The notes: generated by a model from the sequence alone, not told the origin. A DNA stretch of 64,000 bases from Bog-756 sp963730685 (GCA_963730685.1 CAVSSP010000001.1:186001-250000); one strand, 5' to 3'; numbered from the stretch's first letter, positions 1 to 8,367 are shown. Numbers and translations: made by a program.

Positions 1-205
1 GGTCGAGGGACTCGACCTCCTTGACCGTCTGGGCCAGGTCCTCGGCGGTGGCGTTCGGGTAGTTCATGCTGGCGATGGGCTCACAGATGTCGACGGCGAT
101 GATGTCCGCCCCCTCCTGGGCCAGGCGGATGGCGTGGCTGCGCCCCTGCCCCCGTGCGGCTCCCGTGATGAATGCGACCTTTCCTTCGAGCTTGCCCAAC
201 GTCAT
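1..205 (-). CDS. Mycofactocin-coupled SDR family oxidoreductase, N-terminal fragment
   Basis: Only the first 68 codons are inside the window; the gene runs off the left edge. It starts with ATG at 205 behind a strong ribosome site (AGGGAGGG, four bases upstream). The fragment is the beginning of a Rossmann fold: the glycine motif GAARGQG at residues 15-21, then SHAIRLAQEGADIIAVDICE ending the second beta strand at Asp39. The wording GQGRSHA with DICEPI is characteristic of the mycofactocin-coupled SDR subgroup, which holds NAD tightly and passes electrons to the peptide-derived cofactor mycofactocin. The NDMA-type alcohol dehydrogenase at 2286 supports this reading. Substrate unknown; family call is solid, subgroup call is from motif recognition. 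Confidence 0.85.
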   Translation of the reverse strand, partial: MTLGKLEGKVAFITGAARGQGRSHAIRLAQEGADIIAVDICEPIASMNYPNATAEDLAQTVKEVESLD

Positions 206-240
206 TCCCTCCCTGATCGGCGTCCCTGACAACGAAGATC

Positions 241-265
241 AGGCTACATGAGAAACCCTGTTCTC
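241..265 (-). promoter_or_regulatory. Candidate promoter with inverted-repeat operator for the SDR
   Basis: On the minus strand a -10 like TAGCCT (246 to 241) lies about 40 bases upstream of the SDR start. Just upstream, where the -35/-10 spacer would be, is the inverted repeat GAGAAACCCTGTTCTC (250-265, five-base arms). An inverted repeat in that place is typical of a repressor operator. No regulator can be assigned. Confidence 0.35.
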
Positions 266-293
266 GGACAGCCGCGCCCTGCCGGCGGCACCT

Positions 294-764
294 TCACGAG
301 GCGCTTTCGTCGAAGAAATAGCGAAGGAGCAGCTCGGCCACGCATGCCGGTTTCGAAGCACCCTCGATCTCGAAGGTCAGCTCCAGGCGTACCTGGACCC
401 CGTCCCCTGCGACCGCCTCGGATCCGAGGAGGACGGCGCCGAGACGCACACGCGACCCCACCGGGACCGGTGCCGGGAATCGGACCTTGTTCAGCCCGTA
501 GTTCACGCCCATACGGATGTTCTCCCAGCTGAGGACGTCGTGAAGCAGCTCGGGTCCGAGGGACAGGGTCAGGTACCCGTGGGCGATCGTGGCCCCGAAC
601 GGGCCGGCCGCCGCACGCTCGGGGTCGACGTGGATCCACTGATGGTCCCCGGTGGCATCGGCGAACAGATCGATTCGGTCCTGGGTGATGTCGATATAAC
701 GGCTGTAGCCCAGGTGTCGGTCGACGAGGTCCGGGATGTCAGAAGGGGAGGTGATCGTCTGCAT
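294..764 (-). CDS. MaoC family dehydratase / (R)-specific enoyl-CoA hydratase-like
   Basis: A 156-residue single hotdog protein, normal length for the MaoC/NodN group. The hydratase signature is visible: ATGDHQWIHVDPERA (residues 37-51) gives the catalytic Asp40 and His45, followed by GPFGATIAHGYLTLSL, the hydratase loop. Such enzymes add water to trans-2-enoyl-CoA to give (R)-3-hydroxyacyl-CoA. The ATG at 764 is preceded by a -10 like TATCGT only five bases away, so the mRNA is probably leaderless. It is divergent from the CoA-transferase at 844, with 79 bp between the two starts. The much longer open frame upstream of this start is a shadow of that transferase. Confidence 0.88.
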   Translation of the reverse strand: MQTITSPSDIPDLVDRHLGYSRYIDITQDRIDLFADATGDHQWIHVDPERAAAGPFGATIAHGYLTLSLGPELLHDVLSWENIRMGVNYGLNKVRFPAPVPVGSRVRLGAVLLGSEAVAGDGVQVRLELTFEIEGASKPACVAELLLRYFFDESAS

Positions 765-769
765 GCCCG

Positions 770-775
770 ACGATA
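770..775 (-). promoter_or_regulatory. -10 box, leaderless start of the MaoC gene
   Basis: TATCGT on the minus strand ends five bases before the ATG at 764, a geometry expected of a leaderless transcript. No ribosome site is visible in the gap. Confidence 0.45.
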
Positions 776-828
776 TCGCCCGTGCCGCCCGTGCCGCCCG
801 GCCGGTGGCGGCTGCCCGATGATGCCCA

Positions 829-834
829 TACGGT
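829..834 (+). promoter_or_regulatory. -10 box of the CoA-transferase gene
   Basis: TACGGT ends nine bases before the ATG at 844. Transcription would begin at or just before the start codon. This is the main support for that start. Confidence 0.4.
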
Positions 835-843
835 GTCGACCGG

Positions 844-2169
844 ATGGCCCAGGACGGAAGGTGGCTGGGCTCGTGGCAGAGTTCGACCGTGAGTTCCGAG
901 CCATCGGCGATCGGCAGATTCGAGAAGCTCTGCGGCCGTCCGGGCGGTCCGAGCCCCACCCTGCCGCGGGGAATGATCGCCGCGGTCCGCCGTTTGGGCG
1001 CGGAGATCGATCGCCGGTCCGCCGCGTTCGGCCGCCGAGTGACGGTCGATCCCGTTGCCCTCCTTGTGGAGCGGGCCGAGGCCGCCAACCTCCGGCGCCG
1101 GGGGCCGGTCAGCTGCGGCGGGACGGCGCGGATGGTCCGAGCGACCGATGGTTGGTTGGCCGTGAACCTGGCCCGGCCGGACGACTGGGACCTGGTCGAC
1201 GCCTGGCTGGAGCCCCAGACCGCCATTGCGAGGGGCCGCTGGGATGCGGTCGCCGACGCGGTGGGCGGGCGAGCGGCACAACAGCTGGTCGATCGGTCGA
1301 CGTTGCTCGGACTGCCGGTGGGGAGGGTAGGCGAGCGGTATCCCGTGCCGGAGCCCGGTGGGACCCGGCCTCCCACGATCGACGCTTCTGGAATGAGTGG
1401 CGTGCACTCCCGGTCCGTTCCCCTCAGCCGTCTTCGGGTCCCGCGTCCCACCGGACTCGACGGGATGATCGTCGTCGACCTGTCGGCTCTGTGGGCAGGC
1501 CCACTGGCCGGCAACATCCTGCGCCGGGCCGGTGCCCGGGTCGTGAAGGTGGAGTCCTCGAGCCGTCCCGACGGCGCCCGTCGCGGCCCACCGGACTTCT
1601 TCCGTTCCCTCAACCAGGGCAAGGAGTCCGTGTCCCTGGACTTCGACACGGCGGGCGGGCGCTCGATGTTGAGGGCGTTGGTGAGGCGGGCCGACATCGT
1701 GATCTCGGCGGCGAGACCCAGGGCGTTTCGGCAGCTGGGCCTGGTGCCGGACGAACTGGTCGGCGCCGGTGGGCCCCGCCTGTGGCTGTCGATCACCGGG
1801 TATGGAGCCTCGGAGCGGTCGGCCGGCCGAGTGGCCTTCGGCGACGATGCCGCCGCCGCCGGTGGCATCGTCGTATGGGACGAGGATGGCCCGTGCTTCT
1901 GCGGGGATGCCGTTGCCGATCCACTCAGCGGGATGGCCGCCGCCGCCGCCGCCCTCGGCGTGCTCGACCTCGGTGGTGGTTGGGTGGTCGAAGTGTCCAT
2001 GGCCGACGTCGCCGCGGGCTGCAGGGATGACGCTGCCGATCTCCCCGACCGACCGTCGTCCGCAGCGCAGGACCACCGGTCCGATGGCGGCCCGGCGGAG
2101 CCGGCCGAGTCCCTGCCCGACCTCGGGGCCCACACCGTCTCCGTGCTGTCGGATCTCGGGATCTGCTGA
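844..2169 (+). CDS. CaiB/BaiF family CoA-transferase (class III)
   Basis: 441 residues. The central part carries the class III CoA-transferase beginning, GLDGMIVVDLSALWAGPLAG, then GARVVKVES and LNQGKESVSLDF, which form the CoA-binding Rossmann-like core. An acidic DAVADPLSG segment lies where the family places its catalytic Asp. Unlike classical CaiB, about 200 residues precede this core and include RATDGWLAVNLARPDDWDLV, so the order of elements is that of the actinobacterial two-part variety. These enzymes move CoA between acids through an Asp-thioester. The start is uncertain; 844 is chosen because a -10 sits directly upstream. It probably serves acid activation for the neighbouring hydratase and dehydrogenases. 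Confidence 0.8.
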   Translation: MAQDGRWLGSWQSSTVSSEPSAIGRFEKLCGRPGGPSPTLPRGMIAAVRRLGAEIDRRSAAFGRRVTVDPVALLVERAEAANLRRRGPVSCGGTARMVRATDGWLAVNLARPDDWDLVDAWLEPQTAIARGRWDAVADAVGGRAAQQLVDRSTLLGLPVGRVGERYPVPEPGGTRPPTIDASGMSGVHSRSVPLSRLRVPRPTGLDGMIVVDLSALWAGPLAGNILRRAGARVVKVESSSRPDGARRGPPDFFRSLNQGKESVSLDFDTAGGRSMLRALVRRADIVISAARPRAFRQLGLVPDELVGAGGPRLWLSITGYGASERSAGRVAFGDDAAAAGGIVVWDEDGPCFCGDAVADPLSGMAAAAAALGVLDLGGGWVVEVSMADVAAGCRDDAADLPDRPSSAAQDHRSDGGPAEPAESLPDLGAHTVSVLSDLGIC

Positions 2170-2198
2170 GCGTTCGTGCCCGCAGCCCGGTGGGTGCC

Positions 2199-2235
2199 GA
2201 TCACCCGACACCCGATCACCCGACACCGGTATCAT
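2199..2235 (+). promoter_or_regulatory. Direct-repeat control region and -10 of the alcohol dehydrogenase
   Basis: Two identical 14-base copies of GATCACCCGACACC start 15 bases apart (2199 and 2214), directly followed by a -10 like TATCAT (2230-2235). The repeats cover the -35 area, a usual place for an activator or repressor. The predicted leader to the ATG at 2286 is about 44 bases. Confidence 0.4.
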
Positions 2236-2285
2236 CGGCCCGCGGCCCTGACGGGTGTCGGCGCGGCCCGGGGGGCGTTGATGAG

Positions 2286-3407
2286 ATGAAGACCGAGGCT
2301 GCCATCTGTTGGGGGGTCGGCACGCCGTGGAGCGTCGAGGAGATCGACCTCGATCCACCGCGTCACGGCGAGGTGCTGGTCCGGCTGGTGGCGTCGGGTC
2401 TGTGCCACTCGGATGACCACACCATCACCGGGGACGCCCCCATGCCCACCCCGCTCGTCGGGGGCCACGAGGGTGCCGGAATCGTGGAGTCCGTCGGAGA
2501 CGGTGTCGTCGACCTCGAGCCCGGAGACCATGTGGTGCTGGCGTTCATCCCGTCGTGCGGTCGGTGTGTCCCGTGCTCCACGGGCCACCAGAACCTGTGC
2601 GACCTCGGTGCGCTGATCGGGACGGGCCGGCAGGTCGACGGGACCTCGAGGCATCACCGGTCGGGCCAGGACCTGCACCTCATGTGCCTGGCCGGGACCT
2701 TCGCCCACCACACCGTCGTGAACGAGGCCAGCTGCATCAAGATCGATCCGTCGTTCTCGTTGCGGACGGCCTGCCTGGTCGGATGCGGCGCCGTGACCGG
2801 GTGGGGATCGGCGGTGTACGCCGCCGAGGTGCGGCCGGGGGAGACGGTCGTGGTGGTCGGGGTCGGCGGCATCGGGAACGCCGCCGTCCAGGGGGCCCGG
2901 CTGTCGGGGGCCGGGACCATCGTTGCGGTCGACCCGGTCGAGTTCAAGCGGGACAAGGCAAAAGAGTACGGCGCCCACATGGTGGCGGCGTCGATGGAAG
3001 AGGCGTTCGGGCCCCTTCGCGACGCCACCAGGGGTCGCATGGCCGACAAGGTGATCATGGCCATGGGCGTCGGGAGGGGCGACCTGTTCTCCAAGGCGAT
3101 GGCGTTGACGGGCAAGCGGGGACGGATCGTGGTGACCAACATCCACCCGTATGCGGAGAAGGAGGTCACCTTGCGTATGGCCGATCTCACCGGCATGGAG
3201 AAGCAGGTGGTCGGGTCGTTGTTCGGATCGGCGAATCCCCGATCGGACATCCCCAAGCTCTTGGAGCTGGACCGCCAGGGCCAATTCGACCTGGACGGCA
3301 TGATCACCCGGACCTATCCCCTCGAGGGCGTGAACGACGGCTACCGCGACATGCTGGAGGGTCGGAATATCCGCGGCGTCCTCATCCTCGATCCGTCCGC
3401 GCTGTGA
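2286..3407 (+). CDS. NDMA-dependent (mycofactocin-associated) Zn alcohol dehydrogenase
   Basis: 373 residues, the usual length of this medium-chain dehydrogenase group. The catalytic zinc site is Cys40 with His61-Glu62 (GGHEGAG) and Cys167. The structural zinc site is Cys91, Cys94, Cys97 and Cys105. The NAD site is GVGGIG at 192-197. The opening MKTEAAICWGVGTPWSVEEI and the block IGTGRQVDGTSRHH are hallmarks of the NDMA-dependent alcohol dehydrogenases, in which NADH stays bound and is reoxidised by mycofactocin (NDMA in vitro). ATG at 2286 fits the conserved N-terminus; an upstream in-frame extension is not needed. It overlaps the next gene by four bases (GTGA), so the two are translationally coupled. 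It probably oxidises a primary alcohol to the aldehyde. Confidence 0.92.
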   Translation: MKTEAAICWGVGTPWSVEEIDLDPPRHGEVLVRLVASGLCHSDDHTITGDAPMPTPLVGGHEGAGIVESVGDGVVDLEPGDHVVLAFIPSCGRCVPCSTGHQNLCDLGALIGTGRQVDGTSRHHRSGQDLHLMCLAGTFAHHTVVNEASCIKIDPSFSLRTACLVGCGAVTGWGSAVYAAEVRPGETVVVVGVGGIGNAAVQGARLSGAGTIVAVDPVEFKRDKAKEYGAHMVAASMEEAFGPLRDATRGRMADKVIMAMGVGRGDLFSKAMALTGKRGRIVVTNIHPYAEKEVTLRMADLTGMEKQVVGSLFGSANPRSDIPKLLELDRQGQFDLDGMITRTYPLEGVNDGYRDMLEGRNIRGVLILDPSAL

Positions 3408-3814
3408 CCGACCGGTCCTCGGAGTTCGTCGACGTCGGGTCCCACCATCTGCTGTCGGAGATGATGATGCGCCGGGTCGAGGATCCGGAGGCGGGACCGT
3501 GCCTCGAGATGGACCTTCGCGACGAGGTGGCCAATCCGCACGGGAGCCTGCACGGCGGCCTGATGGGCGTGCTCATCGAGTGCGGCGCGGCCGGTTGCGT
3601 GGTGCGGGAGGCAGGGTCCGTCAACATCGTGGCCGCGGACATGAACATCCGGTTCCTGGGAATCGTGAGCGTGGGTCCGGCCCGAGTGCTGGCCCGCGTC
3701 CTGAAGCTGGGCCGCAGGAACGTCATCGTCCAAGCCGATGTCGTCGACGTCGGCGACGATCGCAGGTTGGTGGCGACCGCGACCCTGTCCTATGCCCGGT
3801 TGGGCGATGGCTGA
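3404..3814 (+). CDS. PaaI-type hotdog thioesterase
   Basis: 136 residues starting at the GTG that overlaps the stop of the alcohol dehydrogenase. The signature NPHGSLHGG (44-52) followed by Glu59 is the active-site helix of the PaaI/YbgC hotdog thioesterases, and DMNIRFLG plus GRRNVIVQADV are the following beta strands. It likely hydrolyses an acyl- or aryl-CoA to protect the CoA pool. The coupling with the dehydrogenase suggests both handle one substrate family. A non-hydrolytic role cannot be excluded. Confidence 0.85.
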   Translation: MTDRSSEFVDVGSHHLLSEMMMRRVEDPEAGPCLEMDLRDEVANPHGSLHGGLMGVLIECGAAGCVVREAGSVNIVAADMNIRFLGIVSVGPARVLARVLKLGRRNVIVQADVVDVGDDRRLVATATLSYARLGDG

Positions 3815-3839
3815 GCAGCTCCGCCCGTGACCAGCCCGC

Positions 3840-4331
3840 TCACCCCGGGATCACGTCACGGCGGCGGCCGTCGGACAGGGCGCGGCGAGTCGTGATCAGC
3901 CACTGCCCGTCACAGAGGGCGTACTCGTCGACGTAGCGTCCCCAGTGATCGACGCCGTGGGCCATGACCACGACGAAGTAGCTGCGCCCGCGGGCGTGGG
4001 ACTCGTCCTCGAGGTCGATCTGAAGGGTGGCAACGAAGTGCCGGACGTGGTGGCGGGGGCCCGGTCCGTCGGATGTGGCGGACCTCGCCGAGGTGGCCGG
4101 ATCCTCCCGGGCTGCACTGTCCCACGCCGCCTTGGTCGCGGTGAACATCCCGGTGATCTGTTCTCGACCCTCGAATCGCCGGACCTCACCCGACTCGGAC
4201 ACCAACTCCATGACGGCGTCGTCGGCGAACAGGGCCAGCATCTGGTCGAAGCGTCCCGCATCGCCGTTGGCGTTGTAGCGGGCGACCAGGTCCCGGATGC
4301 TCTCGCGTGCCACCAGCTCCCACAGTTCCAT
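3840..4331 (-). CDS. NTF2-like / SnoaL-like family protein
   Basis: 163 residues. The helix-rich start (ELVARESIRDLVARYNANGD), the LFADDAVMEL strand and the later GRYVDEYALCDGQWLITTRR are typical of the SnoaL-like_4 group of cone-shaped NTF2 folds. Members are small hydratases, isomerases or dehydratases, or have no known activity. ATG at 4331 is clear. It stands 98 bases downstream of the F420 oxidoreductase and may be the last gene of that minus-strand run. No reaction can be assigned. Confidence 0.75.
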   Translation of the reverse strand: MELWELVARESIRDLVARYNANGDAGRFDQMLALFADDAVMELVSESGEVRRFEGREQITGMFTATKAAWDSAAREDPATSARSATSDGPGPRHHVRHFVATLQIDLEDESHARGRSYFVVVMAHGVDHWGRYVDEYALCDGQWLITTRRALSDGRRRDVIPG

Positions 4332-4429
4332 TCGTTCAGTTCACCACCAGATCGGACGGTGGCCCGGCTCGGGGGAGGGTGCGGCGCGGCGCGGGCCGGA
4401 CGACGGACGCGGGTCGGCCGGACGGTGGC

Positions 4430-5356
4430 TCACCGGAACCGGGGCAGGACACGCTCGGCGAACAGCTCGAGGGAGCGGCGATCGGCCCGGTCGTGGGTGA
4501 AGAACACGAACGTCGAGATGCCCTTGTCGATCAGGTCGGCGATCCGGTCGGCCACCATCGACGGGGTCCCGATGAATCCGCCGGCCTCGAGGCCCCACCC
4601 CGGCCCGCCGAACCGACGGAACGCAGCGGCTCTGGCCTCTTCGACAGCCGGCTCGTCAGGGGCGATGACCAGGACCGCCTCCAGGGACCGTCCGATGCCG
4701 GCCGGGTCGCGGCTGATGGCCTCGCACTCGGCGTCGAGGGCCCGACCACTCTCCTCCCAGCCGGCCAGCCCGTAGGTCGGGATGCTCCACACGTCGGCGT
4801 ATCGGGCCACCAGCGGCAACGTGCGGCGCGGCCCGGTGCCGCCCACGTGGATGGGCGGCCGGGGGCGCTGGGCGGGCGCCGGCAGATTGGGGAGGTCAGC
4901 CACCTGGAAGTGCGAACCGGCGAACGTGGTCGGGGAGCCCGTGAACATCCGGGTCAGGATCTCCAGCGTCTCGGCCAGTCGCTCGGACCGCTCGGCGGCG
5001 CTCCCCCAGGGGAGGCCGGACTGCTCGTGCTCGACCTGGACCGAGCCACTGCCGATGCCGAGCTCGAGACGACCCTCCGACAGGACATCGAGGGTCGACG
5101 CCATCTTGGCCAGCAGCGCCGGATGGCGGAAGTTGTTGCAGAGGACCAGGTGTCCGACCCGGAGGCGTTCCGTCCGGGCCAGGAGGTAGGTGGCCAGCGT
5201 CCACCCCTCGAACGATGGTCGGTCCGGCTGTCCGGGGCTGTAGAGATGGTCGTAGAGCCACAACGAGTCGAAGCCGAGCTCCTCGATCGACCGGGCCCGT
5301 TCGACCACCTGCCCGGTGGTCAATGACACCTGGGGCAGGTAGATGCCGAACTCCAC
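4430..5356 (-). CDS. LLM class F420-dependent oxidoreductase
   Basis: About 308 residues with a TIM-barrel luciferase-like fold. The first strand VEFGIYLPQV, SIEELGFDSLWLYDH, LRVGHLVLCNNFRHPALLAKMAST and GRLELGIGSG are the standard family blocks, and PRPPIHVGGTGPRRTL is the late phosphate-site strand. In actinobacteria such proteins mostly use cofactor F420. The start is taken as GTG 5356, because the first strand begins there; GTG 5437 would add 27 low-complexity residues. It follows the tandem hotdog gene closely. One of three such proteins in the window. Confidence 0.85.
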   Translation of the reverse strand: MEFGIYLPQVSLTTGQVVERARSIEELGFDSLWLYDHLYSPGQPDRPSFEGWTLATYLLARTERLRVGHLVLCNNFRHPALLAKMASTLDVLSEGRLELGIGSGSVQVEHEQSGLPWGSAAERSERLAETLEILTRMFTGSPTTFAGSHFQVADLPNLPAPAQRPRPPIHVGGTGPRRTLPLVARYADVWSIPTYGLAGWEESGRALDAECEAISRDPAGIGRSLEAVLVIAPDEPAVEEARAAAFRRFGGPGWGLEAGGFIGTPSMVADRIADLIDKGISTFVFFTHDRADRRSLELFAERVLPRFR

Positions 5357-5450
5357 CCGGCGCGTTCGGGGAACGTCGCTGCCGGTACCCCGGCCGTCGC
5401 CCGAGCCGTCGTCTCCAGACCCGCCCACGATCGGCACCGCGTCCCGACCG

Positions 5451-6287
5451 CTACCGGTCCGACAGCGCGGGCGATGCGGCCACCCTCGCCGTGACCAGAG
5501 CCGCCAGCCGGTCGGCGTTGCCGGAGTCCCGAACCTCCACCCGGACGACACCGTCACCGACAACGTCGGCGGTGGCCCGCCCCGGCCCGACCCGCACCCC
5601 GGTGAAGAACCGGGCATCGAGCTCGATGACCGGCCGCCCGGTGAGCGACTCGGCGGCCGTCTCCCCCAGCAGGGCGACCATGCCGCCCTGCAACGAGCCG
5701 GCGGCCTGGAGGAGGAACGGATGTCGATCCAGTTCGGTGATGCCGGGCGCCACCGTGCGCAGTCCGACCCGTTCGGGGAAGGCCTCCGGCATGATCCCGT
5801 CGAAGGCCATGCCGCCGGGGATGGGCGGGGAGAGGTCCTGGGGGCGTGCCGAGGTCATGAACGTCAGGTAGCCGAGGGCCACCAGTCGGCCCGACCCGAT
5901 CTCGGCGAACTGCACTTCGCTGGCCACCGTGTTGCGCCCCTGCTTGAGGACGTCCGAGGTCACGGCCAGTTCGGACCCCATCTCGTCGACGACGATGCGG
6001 ATCGCCATGTCGAGGGTGACCGCCAGCCGCGGGCTGGAGACGTGCATGGCCGGCACCCCGGCGATGCAGTCGGCGATGGTGAGGAGCACCGACGGCCGAG
6101 CCAGCGATGGACCGGACCGCATGTTGGGCGTGATGGTGGCACGGCCCACGCCATGGCTGCCGTCCGTGGTGACGTCGAACGAGAACGACAGATCGTTGAT
6201 GAAGCTGCCGGTCTCGGAGAGCACCTCCCGGATCGGCCCTCCGTCCACAGCCGCGTCCGGCTCCACTGCGTCACCGAGTCGGGTCAT
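5451..6287 (-). CDS. Tandem hotdog (acyl-CoA thioesterase-like) protein
   Basis: 278 residues made of two hotdog units. The first has SVLLTIADCIAGVPAMHVSS (about 65-85), LAVTLDMAIRIV and GRNTVASEVQF. The second has LQAAGSLQGGMVALLGETAA, ELDARFFTGVRVGPGRATADV and VRVEVRDSG. The HGG-type motif of true thioesterases is replaced by LQGGM in the second half, and the first half has no clear counterpart, so catalysis is uncertain. It sits 24 bases after the CoA-transferase gene in a minus-strand acyl-CoA operon. Could be a thioesterase or a hydratase-like binding protein. Confidence 0.7.
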   Translation of the reverse strand: MTRLGDAVEPDAAVDGGPIREVLSETGSFINDLSFSFDVTTDGSHGVGRATITPNMRSGPSLARPSVLLTIADCIAGVPAMHVSSPRLAVTLDMAIRIVVDEMGSELAVTSDVLKQGRNTVASEVQFAEIGSGRLVALGYLTFMTSARPQDLSPPIPGGMAFDGIMPEAFPERVGLRTVAPGITELDRHPFLLQAAGSLQGGMVALLGETAAESLTGRPVIELDARFFTGVRVGPGRATADVVGDGVVRVEVRDSGNADRLAALVTARVAASPALSDR

Positions 6288-6296
6288 GACGGGTGG

Positions 6297-6302
6297 AGAA
6301 TA
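6297..6302 (-). promoter_or_regulatory. Possible internal -10 before the tandem hotdog gene
   Basis: TATTCT on the minus strand ends nine bases before the ATG at 6287, inside the gap after the CoA-transferase. It may give an internal near-leaderless transcript. Confidence 0.3.
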
Positions 6303-6311
6303 GCCGCCTCG

Positions 6312-7547
6312 TCAGATGACCCCGGCCGCGGCCAGTGATCCGATCTCGTCGGACGACAGGCCCACCAGCTCGCCCCACACCTCCCTGTTGTGCTGGCCGA
6401 GAGACGGCGCCGGCGCCGGCGCCCCCGGCGGGACGCCGTCGAGCCGGGGGTACGGGGCCTGTTGGAGATGGGGGCCGGCCACCGGGTCGGCCACGGTCAC
6501 CAGGTCCCCCCTCGCCGAGACATGGGGGTCCGCCAGGATGTCCGTGGCGTTGTTGATGGTGGCCACCGGCACCCCGTGCTCGATGCACCGCGCCTCCACC
6601 TCGTCGGCCGTCCGGGCCGCCACCCACGCCTCCACCATGCCGTTGATCTCGTCGCCGGCCTCGGCCCGCCGGGCCAGGGTTCCCCATCGGGGGTCGTCGA
6701 GCAGATCATGTCGGCCCATGGCCGCGCACAGCCGGGCGAAGTTGGCATCCGAGCCGGCCACGATGCACACGTAGCGGCCGTCGGCGGCCAGGTAGTTGTC
6801 GAGCGGGGCCGAATTGGCCATCCGGTTCCCCTCGCGCTGCCTGGTCAACCCGAGGCGGTCCTCGCCGGCGATGGTCCATTCGAGGATGCGGAGGACCGAT
6901 CCGTAGAGCGGGGCGTCCACCACCCCGCCGCGGCCGGTGCCGCCGTCGGCGCGGTCCCGACGGTACAGGGCGGCGGTGACCGCCTCGGCGGCGAACACCC
7001 CGGTCAGGTAGTCCGAGACGGTCACGCCGGTGCGGACGGGCGGTCCGTCGGGGAACCCGGTGAGCCCGAGGAGGCCGCCGAAGGCCATGCCGATCCGGTC
7101 CAGGCCCGGCCGGCGGGCGTTCGGGCCGTCCTGTCCGAACACGCTGATCCGCGCCCACACCAACCGTGGGTCGCACGCCTCCGGACCGATCCCCCATCCC
7201 TCGAGGGTCCCGGGCCTGAAGTTCTCGCACACCGCGTCGGCGTGGGAGACCAGGCGCCGGAACAGCTCCTGGCCCCGGGCCTGCCGGAGATCGAGCGTGA
7301 CACCCTTCCTCCCCCGACCCTCGACCGCCCACCACAGGGAGTAGTCGGGGCCGTCGCCGTCGGTCGGGACGAACGGCCCGATGGTGCGCATGAAGTCGCC
7401 CCCACGCGGGTCCTCGACCTTGATCACCTCGGCCCCCATCTCGCCGAGGAGTCCGGCACAGAATGGAGCGCTGATCCGGGTCCCCACGTCGATGACCCGC
7501 AGGCCGGCCAACGGGAGCCGGCCCGGCGGCGGCCCGTCCTCAGTCAT
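6312..7547 (-). CDS. CaiB/BaiF family CoA-transferase (class III)
   Basis: 411 residues, normal for the family. The first block PLAGLRVIDVGTRISAPFCA, then LLGEMGAEVIKVEDPRGGD, GRKGVTLDLRQARGQELF and ADAVCENFRPGTLEGWG is the textbook order of a formyl-CoA transferase-type enzyme. The segment RTGVTVSDYLTGVFAAEAV provides the catalytic-Asp helix. It would transfer CoA between a thioester donor and a carboxylic acid. Its start overlaps the end of the enoyl-CoA hydratase gene by eight bases, so it is part of the ACAD-hydratase-transferase operon on the minus strand. Confidence 0.9.
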   Translation of the reverse strand: MTEDGPPPGRLPLAGLRVIDVGTRISAPFCAGLLGEMGAEVIKVEDPRGGDFMRTIGPFVPTDGDGPDYSLWWAVEGRGRKGVTLDLRQARGQELFRRLVSHADAVCENFRPGTLEGWGIGPEACDPRLVWARISVFGQDGPNARRPGLDRIGMAFGGLLGLTGFPDGPPVRTGVTVSDYLTGVFAAEAVTAALYRRDRADGGTGRGGVVDAPLYGSVLRILEWTIAGEDRLGLTRQREGNRMANSAPLDNYLAADGRYVCIVAGSDANFARLCAAMGRHDLLDDPRWGTLARRAEAGDEINGMVEAWVAARTADEVEARCIEHGVPVATINNATDILADPHVSARGDLVTVADPVAGPHLQQAPYPRLDGVPPGAPAPAPSLGQHNREVWGELVGLSSDEIGSLAAAGVI

Positions 7548-8367
7548 CCCGGTGCTCTGCGAAGACCTCCTTCATGGAGGTCTTCGCCTTCCGCGCCTCG
7601 AGGGCGTCCAGCGCGGTCGCCGTGTTGTGCATCCAGTGGTGGGCCATGAAGTGGTACTTCCACGACTCCTCCTTGCCCATCAGGGTGGCGGTGTTGTTGA
7701 TGGTGTCCTTCACCACCTGTGCGGTCGTGGGAGGCACGAGCGCCACCCGGTCCGCCAGCTCTCTGGTCCGTTCGGCGAGCTCGGCGGCCGGCACCACCCG
7801 GTTGACCATCCCGAGCCGCCAGGCCTCCTGGGCGTCGATCTTCTCGCCCGTCCACATGAACTCCTTCGCCTTGCGGATGCCCAGCTCCCACGGTTCCACG
7901 AGCAGTTCCACCCCGGCTCCGGTCATCCGCAGCACCGGGTTGGAGAACACGGCGTCGTCGGCGGCCACGATGAGGTCGCACATACACGCCAGCATGAGCC
8001 CGGCGGCCACCACCGCGCCCTGCACCTGGGCGATGGTGGGCTTGCGGAAGGCATAGAGCCGCTTGCACCGCTCGAAGTACATGACCTGCTCGTGTCGGAA
8101 CTTTCCCTCGGGCGTGTCCCTCATTTCCCGCCAGTGATCGGGCTCGGCCCCCCCGACCAACGCTTTCAGATCGTGCCCGGCGGAGAAGTGCTTCCCGGCG
8201 CCGGCGAGGACGACGACACGGACGTCGTCATCCTCGTCGGCCTCGTCGAGGAACCGGTCGATCCCGTCGATCAACGCCGTGTCCTGGGCGTTGGCCACGT
8301 CGGGTCGGTTCATGGTGATGGTGGCCACGTGGCCGACCACCTCGTAGACGACAGGCTCTTTGCTCAT
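7540..8367 (-). CDS. Enoyl-CoA hydratase/isomerase family protein
   Basis: 275 residues with a crotonase fold. VATITMNRPDVANAQDTALI and VRVVVLAGAGKHFSAGHDLK form the CoA-binding loop and first oxyanion-hole strand, and VQGAVVAAGLMLACMCDLIV is the second. The usual first catalytic Glu position (GGGxEL) is occupied by AAGLML, so the activity may differ from simple hydration. A charged stretch WELGIRKAKEFMWTG follows. Four-base overlap with the ACAD upstream indicates coupling. It resembles the product at 45199 in length and in the WELG/WEFG-ARKTKE block. Confidence 0.88.
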   Translation of the reverse strand: MSKEPVVYEVVGHVATITMNRPDVANAQDTALIDGIDRFLDEADEDDDVRVVVLAGAGKHFSAGHDLKALVGGAEPDHWREMRDTPEGKFRHEQVMYFERCKRLYAFRKPTIAQVQGAVVAAGLMLACMCDLIVAADDAVFSNPVLRMTGAGVELLVEPWELGIRKAKEFMWTGEKIDAQEAWRLGMVNRVVPAAELAERTRELADRVALVPPTTAQVVKDTINNTATLMGKEESWKYHFMAHHWMHNTATALDALEARKAKTSMKEVFAEHRDD

